From: Cenococcum geophilum 1.58
Lineage: Eukaryota > Ascomycota > Dothideomycetes > Gloniales > Gloniaceae
Assembly: GCA_001692895.1 (NCBI GenBank)
Contig: KV748228.1
Location: 869,344 to 933,343, forward strand
Reading direction: 5' to 3'
Length of the DNA stretch: 64,000 bases
Shown: piece after piece, positions 33,311 through 44,386 of the stretch
Numbering within the stretch: position 1 is the stretch's first letter
How the letters are laid out: the number at the start of each line of letters is the position of its first letter
Notes under the pieces: model-generated
Seen by the model: the letters and a program-made list of their open reading frames with translations, nothing else
Told to the model about the DNA's origin: nothing
The model's database searches: none
Made by a program: the position numbers and the translations under genes

Positions 33311-36300
33311 ATCTTAGCATCTAAAGAATCTATATTTAGTTCTGCCTGTATTTAGGAGTTAAGGTGCTTTAGTTATAGTAGCGCTTAGGTCTATAATAAG
33401 ATCTTTACAACTATTTGGTTATTTATATCCTATTTACGCCTTATAAGAGCGTCCGTATAGTTAGTAGCGCCTAGCCTATATATAATTAGAAAGTTAAACT
33501 AAGATAGGGTATCCGCCTAGCGCGCCTATTAGGCTATAAGGGCCTTTATTATTATAAAATATTCTAATGCCTTATAATCGGAAACTACCTAGATAAACTT
33601 AGGGGTACCTTTTAGTTAGGCTTACTAGTGCTAAAAGCTAAAAATAATAGCTAGCATTTCTTTATCGTAAATTGGGTAGTTTAGCTTAGCATCTATTATA
33701 GTCTTTAAATAGTAAGCAATAGGGTACCATTCTCCGTCCGTTTACTTTTAGAAGTAAATACTAGCTATAATACTATCTAAGGCATTGGTTTTTAGCATTA
33801 AGGGCCATTCTAGGTTAAAGTAGGTAAATAAGAGAGTAGAGACCAGTCATTTCTTAAGCTTATTAAAGGCCTACCTATATACGGTGTTAAAGTAAAAGGG
33901 CTAGTCCTTATAGGTAAGTAGGCTTAGTGGCTAGGTAATCCTGCTGTAGTTCATAATAAAGTGTTAGTAGAAGTTATAGAACCCTAAGAATAACTATACC
34001 CCCTTTATAGTCCTTAGGGGTACCTATTAGTTAATTATAGCCGTCTTTTCTGGGTCTACCTTAATCCTATTTATACTAATAATAAACCTTAAGTACTTTA
34101 TACGCTTAACACTAAATTTTAACTTCTTAATATTAGTTTAGAGGCTAGCTTCCTAAAGCTGTTATAGAACTTTATAAACATACTCTTTATATTCTAGTTT
34201 ATTTTTAGGGTAGATTATAATATTATCTAGGTATATTATATAAAAGTTATTAAGGTAGTTAAATAGTATATTATTTATATATCTTTAGTATATAGCCAGT
34301 CCGTTAGTTAGTCTAAAAGGCAGTACTTTATATTTATACGTTTCGTAATAGGTTTAAAATATAATAAGGTTTTCTAATTTAGGGTTTATCCTAATTTAGT
34401 AAAAAGCCTAGTGGATATTAAGCTTTATAAAGATCTTAGCTCTACTTATTTAGGCTAAAGTCTTATTAAGTAAAGGCAGTAGGTAGCGGTCTTTAAGGGT
34501 TAAATTATTAAGCTTATAGTAGTCAATATAGAAACAAAGTCCTCTATTTAGTTTTTTAATAAAGAGAATAGGTAAGTTAAAAGGGGCTTAACTAGGCTTA
34601 ATAAAGCCCTTATCCAGGTTATTAATAAGATACTACTTTATAGCCTATAATTTAGTAGTAGATTACTATCGGAGGGGACTATAGCTAAGGGTAACTACCT
34701 TGTCCGGCTTAATTTTAATCTTATAGTTATATGGTTAGTAAGGTAGGAGTATATTAAATACTACTTTAGAGAAGGTGTCTTTAATTTTCTAGTATTAATG
34801 GGGTAGTTTTTATTCTACTAGCTCTTTATTTATAAGCTTACCTTTCTTTTAAGCTAGGGCTTCTTTCTCTTTAATTATTTAATTAATTTTATATAAGCTA
34901 GTTATAAAGGTAACGGTATTAGGCTAAACTAGGTTCTAGTAAAATCCTATAGCACTAATATAGCAGATATTAACTAGTAGGAGGTTTATAGGTTTCTTTA
35001 CGGATATTTATTAGGCTATAATTTGCGGTATAGGGTTTATAGTCTTTCTTAGCTTACGTTCTATTTTCCGTAAGTTATCCTTTTTAGTTTATTAGTTTAG
35101 TATATTATCTAATATCCCTAGCCTTCCTTTATAGCTATATAGGGCCTAAGTTCTCTACTAGGGACTTAGCTAGGCCACTACTAACTTCCTAAGTCTTTAG
35201 TGCAGGTAGTGTAATATAGGCAGTTTAAGGGCGGCGTAGTATACGGATCCGTTACGGATTAAGCTATATATCCTTCTTAAAAGCCTAGTCCCTACGCGTT
35301 ATATTGGCCTAGTAAATAGTATTTATCTACGGCTGTATAAGGTTTTCTATTATAATACTAATCTCTTTTATAAAGGAAGGCGTTAGGGGTATAGTTTTAG
35401 GCTAGATAAGCTGCCTATTTTATATATTAAGCTATAAGCCTAAATAGGCTAGCTATTTTCTCCCTAAGATTATATTATAGCTTCTAAGGTCCGTAATAAG
35501 GAAGGGGATATTATACTGCCTTTATTTATTAACGCGGAGGTAGATCTATAAGATAGTTATAATAGGTAGCCCTATTTGTCCGTTATAACCATAAATAGGA
35601 ATTAGTTTAGGCAGTTCTTTAAGGGGTATATTTAAAAAGTTAGCTAGTTTTATAGCGCACTTTATATTAATTAAGGTAAAGGTATTTACTCCTAAGTTAG
35701 CTAAAGTAGAGGTTAAAACTTAATATTTATTACGGAATAAAGTATAAGGGATAGTGCAGCTTTTTCTACTAATTAGCTGACCTAGATTAATATATAATAT
35801 ATTAATCCCTTTTAACCCTAAAGAGAAGTCTTTCTTTAGGGTTCCTCTTTTTCTAGCTTTATACTATCCTCCTAAATTAATAGGACCTTATTTATCTTTG
35901 CCTTTATTAGGCAGTTCCTTATAGGGTAGCTTATTTAACTATATAAGAAGTAAGCTCCTTAATCGCTAAGGGCCTATATATAGGGGTCGCTATATATAGG
36001 CTAGGTGTACACTAGGCCCGCAGTAGGGGTAGCTACGCGGCTAGCTGCTAGGTTAACTATAGGAGTTGCCAATTATACTAGGGTACTATAGGCTATACTT
36101 ATAGTACTTATGGCCTAGTTTATAAGGTTTCTAGTTTTTAACTAATTAGTATATACCTTAATTTAACGAAGGCCTTAGTTAATAGCTAGGCAATAGTCCG
36201 TAAGTTTCTTTAATGTCTATACTATAGTATAAGCTAGTAATACGGCCCGCTATAGGTTTAGGGTAAGCTTATTAAAGAGGTCTAGTAGTAGGTCTTTTTA

Positions 36301-37164
36301 GGGGATCTAGGCCTATCCGGCTAGGTATAAAAAGCGGGTTTAAAAGGCTAAAAAGGTCTCTATTATTTTTATATTTAGGCTTTTATAGCTAAGGCAGGCG
36401 TTCTATACTTTAAAAGGGTCTTTATAAATAGAAGATAAGTATTTAATTATTTCTTCTTTAGAGATAAAGGGGTCTATTAAGCCTTTAGTGTATTATAGGC
36501 ATAAATACGTCTAGGTATCTCCGCTAGTACGGCCGAAGATATAGGCTATTCTGGCTTAGGCGTTAGGGAAGTAGTTTATATTAACTTTAAGCTTATCCCG
36601 TAATTAAAGCTTCTAATTATTAAATATAGGGTTGGTTTTATCTGTAAGTAGTAGGGGATCTATAACCTTTGCCGACCGCTTTAGTGCTATATAGGCCTTA
36701 GTAGATTTACTAAGGCGCTAAGATAGGGCCTAAAGGACTATAGTAAGTCTTTAGTTGTTTAATAATGACTTACTATTAAATACAGGGGTATCTCTGGCTT
36801 TAAGCAGCTCTTATAGTCGTTTAATTTTAGTATTAGCTATTGCAAGCTCCGCCTAGGGGGTTAAAACGTTAATTATTTCTTTATCTAAAGTATTTAAGGG
36901 TTCTGCAGCTGCTTTACCTGCTACTATATTTTATGGCATGGTGGTAGGGGTATTAAGTAATTCTAAATAATTTCTTTAGGGGTTCTAGTCTATACGTATC
37001 TTATAGGTTCTTTCCTTAGGGTTTTTTTCTCTTCTTTTAGGTCCTGTCCTTATAGTCCTAGTAATATCCTTAGGGTCCTACTCTATGTTCTTATCCTATT
37101 TATAGTCTTATAAATATATTTAAGTTTATTTTTAGGAAGAAAGAATAGAGTAAGCTTTAGATAA
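33311..37164 (-). pseudogene. Gypsy C RNase H, RT, protease and gag relic
   Basis: On the minus strand, the RT active site reads IYLDNIIIY near 34213-34240 (YLDD with D to N). RNase H lies to its left (about 33311-33950), protease at about 35200-35750 and gag at about 35850-37150. Stops are TAA/TAG. The gag and leader half is paralogous to 16076-17413. Confidence 0.8.
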
Positions 37165-37391
37165 TATTAGTGACTTAGTTAATCAAGATATAAGCGCGGC
37201 AAAAGGGACGCGCAAGCCTATATAATTGGATTATCTATAAACAAGAATCTAAAGCTAAGGAAAGAAAAGGAGAAGAAGAGTAGCGCCATTCGATGTTTTA
37301 TAAGATCTTCGCGTCACGTAACCGCAATATGCGGCAATCTGTGGCAACTTGCTAGTGCGAAGTTCTGCTAAGTTCTGCCAGTGCCGTAATA
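37165..37391 (-). repeat. 5' LTR of Gypsy C
   Basis: 227 bp direct repeat of 26352-26578, TATTAGTGAC to GTGCCGTAATA. AAAAC follows. Confidence 0.9.
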
Positions 37392-37396
37392 AAAAC

Positions 37397-38179
37397 CTTA
37401 TCTCTATATATATTAATTAAAGTCCATATAATAAAGCTCTAAATTAAAGCTTTGGGTTAATTGATTAGCTTATTACTTATAAATTCGGGTTAAAATTTTT
37501 GTTAGGGAGTACTAACGATCTGCATATTATAGTAGGTATAACAGTAGACGTGTTGCTGCGGTTAAGGATTAGGTAGGGAGGACCTTTTTTATATATACTT
37601 AGGGCCCTAATGTCTCTATGGTCGGGGTTGATCAGCGGCTCGATTAGCGGGCGTCCCTTAATACGCGTATATCCACAGCTTGGCGCTGGTGGCGCTGTAG
37701 ATATCCCTTGCATTAATAGAGTCCGTAGGGTTGTACGATCAAGAATACGAACTTCCTCGCGTCAAGATGAAATAGATAACTTTATCAATTAAATGCACTA
37801 CCAAAATGGTGCGCAACGATATATCCAATGACATAGACCTTGTGCAGCCTACTTAATATATTATTCTCAAAAATCGGCTCGCAAAAAAGCTACCGCTAGA
37901 ACCCAAAGCACTGCTTTATTTAAGAACTCTCGTAATGCAGCAAAACGATTGACCGCCTAAATGTATGGCTTATTGATTGGTGCGCACGGGCCATAACTCT
38001 ACGGACGTTGTTATCAATGCAAGGGATACTCGAATATGTGCCACGTGGCTGGCTAAACATATTATTTTCTGGCTGACCGACAATTAACTTAGACCGTCCG
38101 GTCGAAGTTCTATAAAATTTCAACTACTACCTATATAAAAGACAAGCAATACACAAGCTTTAGCTCAGTAAGCTACTAA
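37397..38179. other. Low-RIP island left of the small open frame
   Basis: After AT-rich sequence to about 37500, composition becomes balanced. It holds an imperfect inverted repeat: TATCCCTTGCATTAATAGAG (37699-37718) with GTCCGTAG to its right, and the reverse complement of TATCCCTTGCATTGATAA and CGTCCGTAGAGTT at about 37993-38031. A TATA-like TATATAAAA lies at 38132-38140. Open frames of 60-78 codons on both strands have no recognisable similarity. Confidence 0.4.
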
Positions 38180-38587
38180 AACAACAGTACTAGCCAAGCA
38201 GTCGGAGTTCCTAACGTTGTGGGCTTCATCGAGGATGGAGGCAGTGTATTCTGTCAACCGATAAAATACGTCCGATTTGGCCTCGCCAAGAGGACCGGTC
38301 TTTTTAGGCCAATTGGGCGTCGACACATTCACACCAATGCTCCCGCTAGATCAGGTGATGCACCCGGTAAGGCATATTTTTACGGCCTCCACGTTAGAAA
38401 GCTCCTCGTAAAAGCTTTTTCAAACCTAACTACTATCTCGCTTGTTCCGAGGCCTGTAGGCATGACATCAACTTTCTTCTCTTATTAGAGTCTTAGGCAA
38501 ATACGATACCTAGACGATGCGACACCTACACATGAAAGCGAAAGTGACGCAGCCCTAAAGTATGCGCAGCCTTATGCCACAGACTCT
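38180..38587 (+). pseudogene. Small open frame of unknown function with one in-frame TAG
   Basis: A frame open from 38180 and continuing to TAA at 38585-38587 contains a single internal stop, TAG at 38486-38488. No ATG opens it; the first possible initiator is GTG 38219, so an upstream exon or a lost ATG is likely. The predicted peptide (about 135 codons) includes HIHTNAPARSGDAPGKAYFY and an acidic C-terminus ending ATDSSD. I do not recognise the family. Composition is balanced, unlike the transposons. The stop fits CAG-to-TAG and lies 110 bp from the copia I insertion. A TATA-like box lies 40 bp upstream of 38180. Coding status is uncertain. Confidence 0.35.
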
Positions 38588-38598
38588 TCAGATTAAAG

Positions 38599-38739
38599 TG
38601 TTGAAGTGGGTTCCAGTTAGCATGTATTGCTTCTTATTAAGTAGAACCTCTAACACTCTTCTATATAATTATCGCTTCCCTACCCTCTTAGAAATGTATA
38701 CTTAATAAAAATAATTATTAAACTATACCTATTTTAATA
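38599..38739 (+). repeat. 5' LTR of copia I copy 2
   Basis: 141 bp, TGTTGAAGTGGG to ATTTTAATA. The final CA is changed to TA by RIP. Confidence 0.95.
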
Positions 38740-38804
38740 GGTTATAAGCCCGGAGACGCTTCTATCACATAGCGACCTATATACTACGTCTTAAGATATA
38801 CCTT

Positions 38805-39095
38805 AGATATACGTACTTTAGACATTTTAAATATACGTACTCTAGACACTTTATACTCTAGACACTTTAGATATACACACTCTAGACTTTTTAGATATAC
38901 GCACTCTAGATACTTTACACTCTAGATACTTTAAATATATGCACTCTAGACATTTTAGACATACATACTCTAGACACTTTATACTCTAGATATTTTAAAT
39001 ATACGCACTCTAGATACCTTAGATATACGCACTCTAAATATTTCAGACATTTAAATATACGCACTCTAACTTAAATATACGCACTCCAGAAATTT
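38805..39095. repeat. Minisatellite in the copia I 5' leader
   Basis: Degenerate ATATACGCACTCTAGA units, the inverted counterpart of 9690-10015. Confidence 0.8.
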
Positions 39096-39359
39096 CAGAC
39101 ATCCTATTAATTAAGATTAGCTTTTCTTACTATATCTTAGTTGCTTATTACTATCTGTTAACCTTAAATTAGGTTTTCTATTAATGTCTTAATTGCCTAT
39201 TACTATTACTATTCCTAGTACTATTATCATTGTTATTATTATCGTCATTAGTCGTTAAATCCTTAGCACTATACTAAATACTAAAAAGGTGATAGTATAT
39301 AAGCCAAAGAACATTATTTCCTACCTTTTTACTAAAACACTTGCTTCTCTCTTATAAGT

Positions 39360-42300
39360 TATTATAGCAATTAAATACTCTAAGTCCAATATTAATCTCT
39401 CTAATATTTAGACACTTAAAAGCCCTATAGACCACAAAAAGTAGAAGAAAGATACCAGGTAGTAGCTAATTAAAAATAACTTTAATTTAGATGCTTTAGT
39501 TAACCTAGAAGCCAAACCAGCTATAAACCAACCTTAAGTTAAGAGAGACGCTTATAATAAATTTGTTAAAACTTATTAGGCGGATCTTAAAGCTTAAAAG
39601 AAAAAGCAACTTAAGGGAGTAAACTGTATTTTTATAACCTATAGCACTCGCAAACAGAACCTTATTAAAGACTATATTGAAATTAAGGATATAATAAAAA
39701 TCTTACACGCGGAATTTAAGCCAAAAGAAGACGCGATATACGCTAAAATATACGCCAAATAGCGAAACCTTACTCTCGTAAACTATAAGAACGTTAAAGA
39801 ATACGTTATTAAATTTAAGGAAATATACTTAGACCTTAAGACCTAAAACTATACTATAGACTAAATAGACCTACTCTTTAAGTTTATTAATAGTCTCAGT
39901 CCTACTTTTAACGGCTAGTAAAAATCATTCTATCTTATATACTCCCTTACTAATAAGACCCTTACTCTCTTAAAAGTTTAGGGCCTTACCCATATATAAA
40001 AGTAATTTATACTTTAAAGTTAACTAGTAGCTTTCTAAGCATATATAAATTAAGCCTCTTACCGCTAGCAGCACTACAATTAGTAAGGCTAATAATAATA
40101 TAATAGACCGTATTATAGGCTATATAAACGCGCTAGCTACTAGGAAGACAGATATTAGATCCTTTAACCCTACTTAAAGGAGATCTAGTAAAAGGAAAAC
40201 CCTAAAAAAGCCGTAGAGATAGATACACGCTCTACTTATAGAAGGGACTTTAAAAAACAATAAAGAGCCTATTAGAGTAACTCCTTATTAGGATCTATAT
40301 TATTACCTATAGCACTATTAGTAATAACAACAAATGGCAAGCCTCTTACTAAGTTAAGGCAATATGCAGAAATAGCTATTTAATTAACTATAGTCTAGTA
40401 ATAAATAAGGTGGCTATAAAAGCTTTAACTCTATAGTAAGCTAACTAGGCTATAATTATACCTTAATAATTATGGCCAAAACTCCCATATTTCTAATTAT
40501 ATTAGATATTCTTTACTATAAATCCATCCACTCTTATATTATCTTTTATTTATTCCCTTTAGACTCTTTATAGCCAGCATACTATTCTTCTTTTATAGTC
40601 TTTTACTGCTTATATAAATCGCCCTTTAACCTTTACTATTAGTATAGAAACTATTAGCCTATATATATAACCTATAGAAGAACTTACGCTACTTTACACG
40701 TAACCTACTTCGCCAACTATACCTTATTACCTATTAGTGGCGGGTTTCCTATATTATTTGCATTCCTCCTCACTCTTACACCTCCAAGCTTACTAGACAA
40801 CTTTATTTTATAACTAAACTAAATATTAACCTTTTCTCTGCAATTATTATTAATACTAGGTATACTTAGCACATATTTTAATTAAGAGAGCTATTTATTA
40901 CCTATTAAAATCTTCAAGCTAATAAGAAGATTATTATCTTTAGAATTAGAGAAACGTGTCTCTAGTTAATAGGAAAGGGAGATATATACCTAAGACTTAC
41001 AGTTCTAAGAGTTAAGAGAGAGCTTATTCTTACTAACGTTCTTTACGTCCCTAATTTATAAGCTAACCTAGTATCTAGTTTATAGCTTATTAATAATTAA
41101 GTTTATCTTTATCTATCTAACCTTAAATACGATTTTCTCTACAACTTAGAGCTTATAGCTTACGCATTTTATAAGTCCGGCCTCTTCTTTTTTTATACTT
41201 AGGCCAACTATTAAGAAGGGCTTATAGCCTTTATAGTTGGCTATTAAACCAGCTATATATTATATAGCAGCTTATAAAACCCAGCCGAGAGGTTATAGTA
41301 CAAAAGGCTTAGTTATATTAGCCCCTAGAACTTATAAAAGCTCTAAAGAATGTTAAAAGGGATAGACCTCACTCACTTACTAGACCTTTACGACTATACC
41401 TATAAAGCCTGCCTACGTAGTAGAATGCATAATATTATATATTGGGATTCTCTTATTAACTACGATACCAAGCCTTATAAAGTTATATTCTCTAATATTA
41501 AAGGACCTATAAAAGTAGCTGGCTATAATAGATTGAGATATTTCGTTACTTTCTAAAATAGAGTTAATAAAATAAGCAAAGTCTACCTAATAAAGTATAA
41601 GGCTAAAGTCCTATTCTATTTTTAATAATATTAAGCAAAGGTTAAATAACAAGGAAGTCTTATCTTACGGCTATATAGTGATAGTAGAGGAGAATATCTT
41701 AAATATGCTTTTTAGCTAGAACTTACAAATAAGGGAATTTAGTTCTTATACTTAACCCTAAAAAGTTAATAACAAAATAAAGCCTTAGAACGACTTAATC
41801 GCACAATATATAACTAAGCCTTTACCTTTATAAATAATTACTCACTTCCTAAGAACTTCTAGCTAGAAGTAGTTAAGCACGCTAACTTTATATAAAATAT
41901 CCTCCCTATTAAATTGTTGGAAATATAGACCCCCTATAAAATAAAGTAAGGCGAAGTCTTTAATTACTCCTAAATTCACACCTTTAGGTATAATGTCTGG
42001 TATAGGGCCAGCAGTTAGAAGAAGTTCAGCTCTTATATAGATAAGAAGGCAAGATTAGGGAACCTTATTAGCTTTAAGGGTAAATATATTATTTAAATTC
42101 GAGATAAAGAGATAGGATAGCTTGTATATGCCTTAGCTATTTACTTTTAAGAAACTGTTTTAATAGTTCCCGGTAGCAATAAGCGTTAAATTTAAGAATA
42201 ATATATTAAATACGACTCCGATACTCTAGATATTAACGCTTAGTTTAAGGGAGAAGAAGCTCTATCTAATTACGCTACCTAACATAAATAGCATTAAGAA

Positions 42301-44100
42301 GAGAAACAGCTCCTTAAGAAAGCTTAAAAATTAAAGCGCCTCGCTACTAATAAGATACCCCTATAGAAGTTAAAACGTCTAGTAGCTACTAATAGGCCTT
42401 AACTACCTCTTAAGTATCACAATTCTGTTAACATTAGAGAAAACCCGCCTATTATAGCATTCTTAGCACTTACCTACTTCTTAACCCCTTCCTTTAAACA
42501 CCTCTACGCTATACTTAGCAACTTCCCTATAGCTAAACCTTATAAGCTAAGGTTATAGAAACAATCTACCCTTAACGTTAATAATAATAAATAGTACTCC
42601 GCTAGCAAAGACGAAATCAGCTCTTATAAAGTAAATAATACCTAAACACTTATTAACCGACCTCTTAATTATAAAGTTCTTAACGCCTAATGGGTTTTTA
42701 AGCATAAGCGGGATAATAAAGGAAGGATTATATAATATAAGGCAAGGTGGGTAGTAAAGGGTTATAAATAACAAGCTAGGGTTAACTTTAATAAGACCTT
42801 CGCGTTTATTATAAAACCTATAAGCTATAAAGCGCTCTTTATTATTATAGCTATATAAGACCTTAAGATTAAACAAATAGACATTAAGACCGCTTTCCTT
42901 TACGGAAGCGTTAAGGAGAAGATCTACGTTAATTAACCTAAAGGTTTTAATAATGGAACTAGACGGGTTTATTATCTAAATAAAGCACTTTACAGTCTTA
43001 AATAGTCGCCTTAAGTTTAGCATTAAACGCTCTTAGAGTTCCTTATAGATGCTAATTTTAAACCCCTTAACTTTAACTCTTTAGTCTTCGCTAAAGGTTC
43101 TATATATATTACAGTCTATATTAATAACCTCCTACTTATTAGACCAGATATTATTAATATTAAGATTATTAAAGCTTAACTTAGCGGACGCTTTAGTATG
43201 ACTAATTTAGGCCCTATTACTTATTACCTTAGTATAAAAGTAACTTAAAATTAATAACTTTGTAAACTACGGCTTAGCTAATTCTCTTACCTTAAAGAGG
43301 TTATTTATAGCGCTAGTCTTTAGAACTGTTCCCCTTACCTTATACTAATAGGAACCTCTTATCTTTAACTAGCGGCGGCAGATTATTAGGCTAACTCTAT
43401 ATTTAAGACTTAATACTAATTGCTAGTTGGCACCCTAATATACGCTATACTCGGTACTTAACCTAATATCGCCTTCGCCGTCTCCTTTATTAGTCGCTTT
43501 GCTTCTAATCCTAATAAGTCTTATATATAAGCTATTTTTTAAATACTTTCCTACTTACGCGGCATACTTAACCTCTAACTTATCCTCTAAGGAGAGATAT
43601 AAGCGCTTTAGGGGTTTATAGACTTTAGCTAGGCAGATAACTTGGAAACTTAAAGATTAATATTAGGATTTGTGTTTAATATTAGAAGCGGTACGATTAG
43701 CTAGTCCTTAAAGCGCTAACCTATAATAACACTCTTAACTTACAAAGTAGAGTATATGGCATAGATAGTTATAGCAAAAGAAGCTATTTAGTTACAACAA
43801 CTCCTTTAAAAACTATCTCTAACTAACAAATCCCCTTACACAATAATTATTTACGCCAATAATTAAGGTGCTATTACTTTTATAAAAGACCCTAAGTTTT
43901 ACGCTTAAACTAAGCATATTACTCTCCAACATTACTTTATTTAGGAAAAGGTTATAGACAGAGATATTAAGCTGGAATATATACAAACAAGTTAATAAAT
44001 GGCTAATAGTTTTACTAAGGCGCTACTAAAAGATGCATTCTATACATTTAGAGATGCTTTAGGTTTAAAGAGATATTAACGTCTCTTATGACCTTCATAT
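39360..44100 (+). pseudogene. Copia I copy 2 gag-pol relic
   Basis: The order is gag (about 39360-40350), protease region, GAG-pre-integrase/integrase, RT and RNase H. At 41350-41556 a stretch of integrase stays open, including YDTKPYKVIFSNIKGPIKVA. The RT contains QIDIKTAFLYGSVKEKIYVN near 42875-42935 and the active site YINNLLL near 43118-43138, where YVDDLLL is expected, so both catalytic Asp are gone. RNase H lies at about 43690-44050. The frame is destroyed by TAA/TAG. An antisense frame at 42553-42876 is a shadow. Confidence 0.9.
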
Positions 44101-44128
44101 TGTTACCTATATTTAGCTTAAAGGGGGC

Positions 44129-44269
44129 TATTAAAGTGGGTTCCAGTTAGCGTGTATTACTTCTTATCAGGTGGAACCTCTAACACTCTTCTATATAATT
44201 GTCACTTCCCCACCCTCTTAGAAATGTATGCTCAATAAAAATAATCATTAAACTATACCTATTTTAACA
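44129..44269 (+). repeat. 3' LTR of copia I copy 2
   Basis: 141 bp, TATTAAAGTGGG to ATTTTAACA. TAAAG follows at 44270. This LTR is now the DNA nearest the NLR promoter. Confidence 0.95.
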
Positions 44270-44386
44270 TAAAGACCTGCTGATCTACTACGAACATCAA
44301 TCTACGAGCGGCGAGCCGTAGCTCGATATAAAATTCGCCTCGCGGCCTCATCCTTAAACTCTGTCGTAGTGCACGTCCCGTTAACA
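44270..44386 (+). promoter_or_regulatory. Residual 5' flank of the NLR gene with TATA-like box
   Basis: 117 bp remain between the copia LTR and the ATG. TATAAAA at 44326-44332 lies about 55 bp upstream of the ATG. An imperfect dyad CGAGC...GCTCG lies at about 44304-44324. The start context AACAATGT has A at -3. Any upstream elements of the original promoter are now 5.7 kb away, left of 38594. Confidence 0.45.

Larger units (their letters stand above)
26352..37391 (-). mobile_element. Gypsy C: full-length Ty3/gypsy element (minus orientation) with nested insertions
   Basis: LTRs of 227 bp at 26352-26578 and 37165-37391 are flanked by a perfect duplication AAAAC (26347-26351, 37392-37396). A minus-strand polypurine tract (plus strand ATCCCCCCCTCT, 26581-26592) abuts the left LTR. 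The minus-strand order is gag, protease, RT, RNase H, integrase, C-terminal domain. Within it lie a LINE (27167-29563) and an inverted-repeat satellite element (30684-33310). The element is inserted in the Gypsy B LTR region. Confidence 0.9.
38599..44269 (+). mobile_element. Ty1/copia family I, copy 2 (plus orientation)
   Basis: 141 bp LTRs at 38599-38739 and 44129-44269 are bracketed by the perfect duplication TAAAG (38594-38598, 44270-44274). The polypurine tract AAAGGGGGC (44120-44128) abuts the 3' LTR. The LTRs differ at about 14 positions, all transitions. It is inserted between the small open frame ending at 38587 and the NLR gene, 117 bp upstream of the latter's ATG. Confidence 0.95.
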
